From Pseudonocardiales bacterium (GTDB taxonomy: Bacteria; Actinomycetota; Actinomycetes; Mycobacteriales; Pseudonocardiaceae): 64,000 nucleotides of DNA. The stretch covers positions 186,001-250,000 of the forward strand of contig JAHEXI010000004.1 of the NCBI GenBank assembly GCA_023252195.1, written 5' to 3'. The notes beneath the pieces are model-generated. The model did not search any database. It was not told the DNA's origin and saw only the letters and a program-made list of their open reading frames with translations. The translations under genes and the position numbers were made by a program. This document shows, piece by piece, positions 62,461 to 64,000 of this stretch. Every line of letters begins with the position of its first letter. Positions within the stretch are counted from its first letter, which is position 1.

Positions 62461-62574
62461 CCCGACGGTCTTCACGGAACTCGCATCTCCATCTGATCAC
62501 AGCATCATCGAGGCTGAACCTGCACGCAAACACTCGACGCAACACTGCCATCAGAACCGCTTGGTTGCCGTGTC

Positions 62575-62665
62575 GATGCTTGGCGAACGCAAGGCGCAGC
62601 TGTCCGCGGTGCAGCGCCTTGCCCTAATTGATGCCGCTGCGTGGTGGCTTTCGGCAACGACAATA
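62575..62665 (+). pseudogene. Fragment of a paralogue of the hypothetical gene at 54805
   Basis: Encodes MLGERKAQLSAVQRLALIDA and then AAWWLSAT, matching LGEREAHLSAVQRLALIDAT and AWWLSEP of the 54805 gene. DNA identity is high over about 80 bases. It is bordered by IS6 debris and a group II intron piece. Confidence 0.75.
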
Positions 62666-62820
62666 CCGTGTTCGGTGCGGCATTCAACGTCGGCGCCCTT
62701 CGTTTTGATAGGGGATCGAATCGTGAACCCTTGAGGGTTATTCAGCGGGTCGTGTAAAAATGGAGGCCGACTACCGCTGAAATGGTTGACGCGAACGTTG
62801 CAAGGGGTCGACGATAGTCC

Positions 62821-63013
62821 GTGTGCAGTGTGTCCTGGCAAGCTGCGATGGACTTGCCGGTGAGAGTCCGGCCGGGGTAGCGGCCAAGCGGCCCCGTAGC
62901 TGATGCCCGGCGGAAGGAGAGATCCGACTGTCGAAGCGCCATGACAAAGTCGCCATGGGCGGCGAGCAAGTGATCGGTCCGTACGCAAGGAATCCTGTAT
63001 CCGCGTCGTTAGA
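62821..63013 (+). mobile_element. 5' fragment of a group II intron
   Basis: Begins GTGTG (62821), the consensus 5' end of group II introns. It shows the domain I pattern CGGTGAGAGTCCGGCC, then GGTAGCGGCCAAGCGGCCCC followed by GTAGCTGATGCCCGG. No reverse transcriptase frame is present, and the sequence ends at the IS6 left end at 63014, which truncated it. Assignment is from the recognised domain I motifs; folding was not computed. Confidence 0.6.
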
Positions 63014-63831
63014 CGGCACTGTTGCGTTGGTGGATGACCGGTTGGGGGGCAGGCTGTGCTGATGTGTCGTCGCTACCGTCGAGTACCTCCGCCGGAGTCG
63101 GGTTTCGCTGGGTTCCGCTTCCCCCGTGAGGTCATCGTGCTGGCGGTGCGCTGGTACCTGCGCTACGGGCTGTCCTACCGAGACGTGGAAGAACTGCTCG
63201 CCGAGCGCGGCATCACCGTCGACCACGTCAGCATCTTTCGCTGGGTGCAACGCTTCACGCCGCTGCTCGCCGAGGCGGCACGCCTGTGCCGGCACCGGGT
63301 CGGGGACCGCTGGTGGGTGGACGAGACTTACGTCAAAGTGGCCGGTCGGTGGCACTACGTCTACCGGGCGATCGACTAGTTCGGGCAGGTCATCGACGTG
63401 TATGTGTCCCCGCAGCGAGATGGTATCGCGGCTCGGTGTTTCTTCACCCGGGCACTGGCCACCACGAAAGTCACCCCGGTGGAGGTCACCACCGACAAGG
63501 CAGCGGTCTACCCGCCTGTGCTCGACGAGCTAGCCCCCGGCACCTGGCACTGTACGCAGGCCTACGCCAACAACCGGATGGAAGCCGACCATGGCCAGTT
63601 GAAGCGTCGCCTACGACCGATGCGCGGCCTGAAAACGAATCAGTCAGCCAGAATCATCATCGCCGGGCACGCCTTCATCCAGAACATCCGCCGCGGCCAC
63701 TACGAACTCGGCGTCGACGAACCGATGACCTTGCGGGTGATGGCCGCCATCGACGAGCTGGCCCTGGCGATCTAACCAACCCCGGATCAACCGACCTCGC
63801 CTGCCTCGGCTTCGCCAAATGCAACAACGCC
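63014..63831 (+). mobile_element. IS6-family insertion sequence (IS26-like ends)
   Basis: Left end GGCACTGTTGCG (63014) and right end GCAACAACGCC (63821-63831), an imperfect inverted repeat; total about 818 bp, the usual IS6 length. It carries the single transposase gene with a nonsense codon. It lies inside the transfer-gene fragment of the second AICE. Confidence 0.85.
63056..63775 (+). pseudogene. IS6-family transposase interrupted by an amber codon
   Basis: About 239 residues if read through. It has REVIVLAVRWYLRYGLSYRD, the DDE residues in WWVDETYVKV and VTTDKAAVYPPVLDEL, and the last Glu in NNRMEADHGQLKRRLRPMRG. An in-frame TAG at 63377-63379 (GCGATCGACTAG) follows VYRAID; the same frame continues FGQVIDVYVSP with no other lesion. 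The nonsense change looks recent, since the rest of the protein is fully conserved. It could also be a sequencing error or suppressed. Confidence 0.85.
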
Positions 63832-63907
63832 CCCCGGTGACCACACCGGCGGTGAGGCCCAGCGAAGCCCACCCCCACCACTGCCACCACGCCAGCATGG
63901 CGAGCAC
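63832..63907 (-). pseudogene. Fragment of an AICE transfer gene (second element)
   Basis: On the minus strand MLAMLAWWQWWGWASLGLTA aligns with ALAWWQWWGWASRALTTGVV of the first element's FtsK-like protein. Only about 25 codons are recognisable, next to the IS6 right end. It is on the same strand and in the same relative position as the second AICE's missing transfer gene. Confidence 0.75.
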
Positions 63908-64000
63908 CGCGTAGCGGGACGGTCGTGCTCGACCTGGCCGATGTCGTGTAACGACCCTCGGCCGAGGAGAACAGCGTCGTCGTTTCCCACCATCTCAGCT
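63908..64000. other. Window end
   Basis: No supported feature in the last 93 bases; probably further sequence of the second element. Confidence 0.4.

Noticed and set aside
1-64000. CRISPR array or chromosomal replication origin
   Set aside because: No regularly spaced repeats were seen, and there is only one hairpin-borne DnaA box without dnaA, dnaN or box clusters.

Overview
The window is high-GC actinobacterial chromosome. Its gene order (adnA-adnB, then uvrD2, whiB7, an ABC1-type kinase, a ThiF-like protein, a zincin-type hydrolase, a PDZ-Lon protease, a UPF0182 protein) is the block known from mycobacteria and their relatives. The mobile-element genes, including two AMED_5909-family proteins, point to the Pseudonocardiales (Amycolatopsis or a relative). 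No species can be named from the sequence alone.

Layout. 1-7.2 kb: end of a reductase gene, an alkyltransferase-like repair protein and the AdnAB helicase-nuclease. 7.2-15.5 kb: an unusual cluster of four separately transcribed, paralogous glycine-rich small peptides. Each has the same upstream block, the same N-terminal leader and the same hairpin terminator. They are followed by a membrane M50 metalloprotease with a PqqD-like N-terminus, a glycine-rich GIN-domain lipoprotein coupled to it, and a large LuxR (LAL) regulator. I regard this as the best candidate for an undescribed system. 15.5-34.7 kb: mostly ordinary chromosome (saccharopine dehydrogenase-like protein, M16 protease pair, UvrD2, WhiB7 with a clear attenuated leader, a divergently split ABC exporter, ABC1 kinase, ThiF-like protein, metalloprotease, PDZ-Lon protease, UPF0182).

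35.0-50.8 kb: an AICE-type integrative conjugative element in an initiator tRNA gene, bounded by a 52-bp perfect repeat of the tRNA 3' end. It has an intact integrase, Xis, a frameshifted RepSA-like initiator, an FtsK-like transfer protein, small AICE proteins, Pra, and a divergent regulator-plus-inositol-monophosphatase pair. Its 8-kb cargo has a serine hydrolase, a STAS protein, a degenerate anti-sigma-like ATPase and a near-complete housekeeping-type sigma factor. 50.8-64.0 kb: a second, decayed AICE (frameshifted integrase, Xis, Rep C-terminus). It is interrupted by about 11 kb and reappears at the right edge as a fragment of the transfer gene. The interruption holds a HicA-like gene pair between two tRNA-Pro half-gene repeats, transposase debris, a four-gene unit (MFS pump, HlyD adaptor, Rieske oxygenase, methyltransferase), a group II intron fragment and two IS6-family copies.

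Start codons were chosen from ribosome binding sites, overlaps and family lengths where possible. Family assignments are from recognition of motifs; no database search was run.
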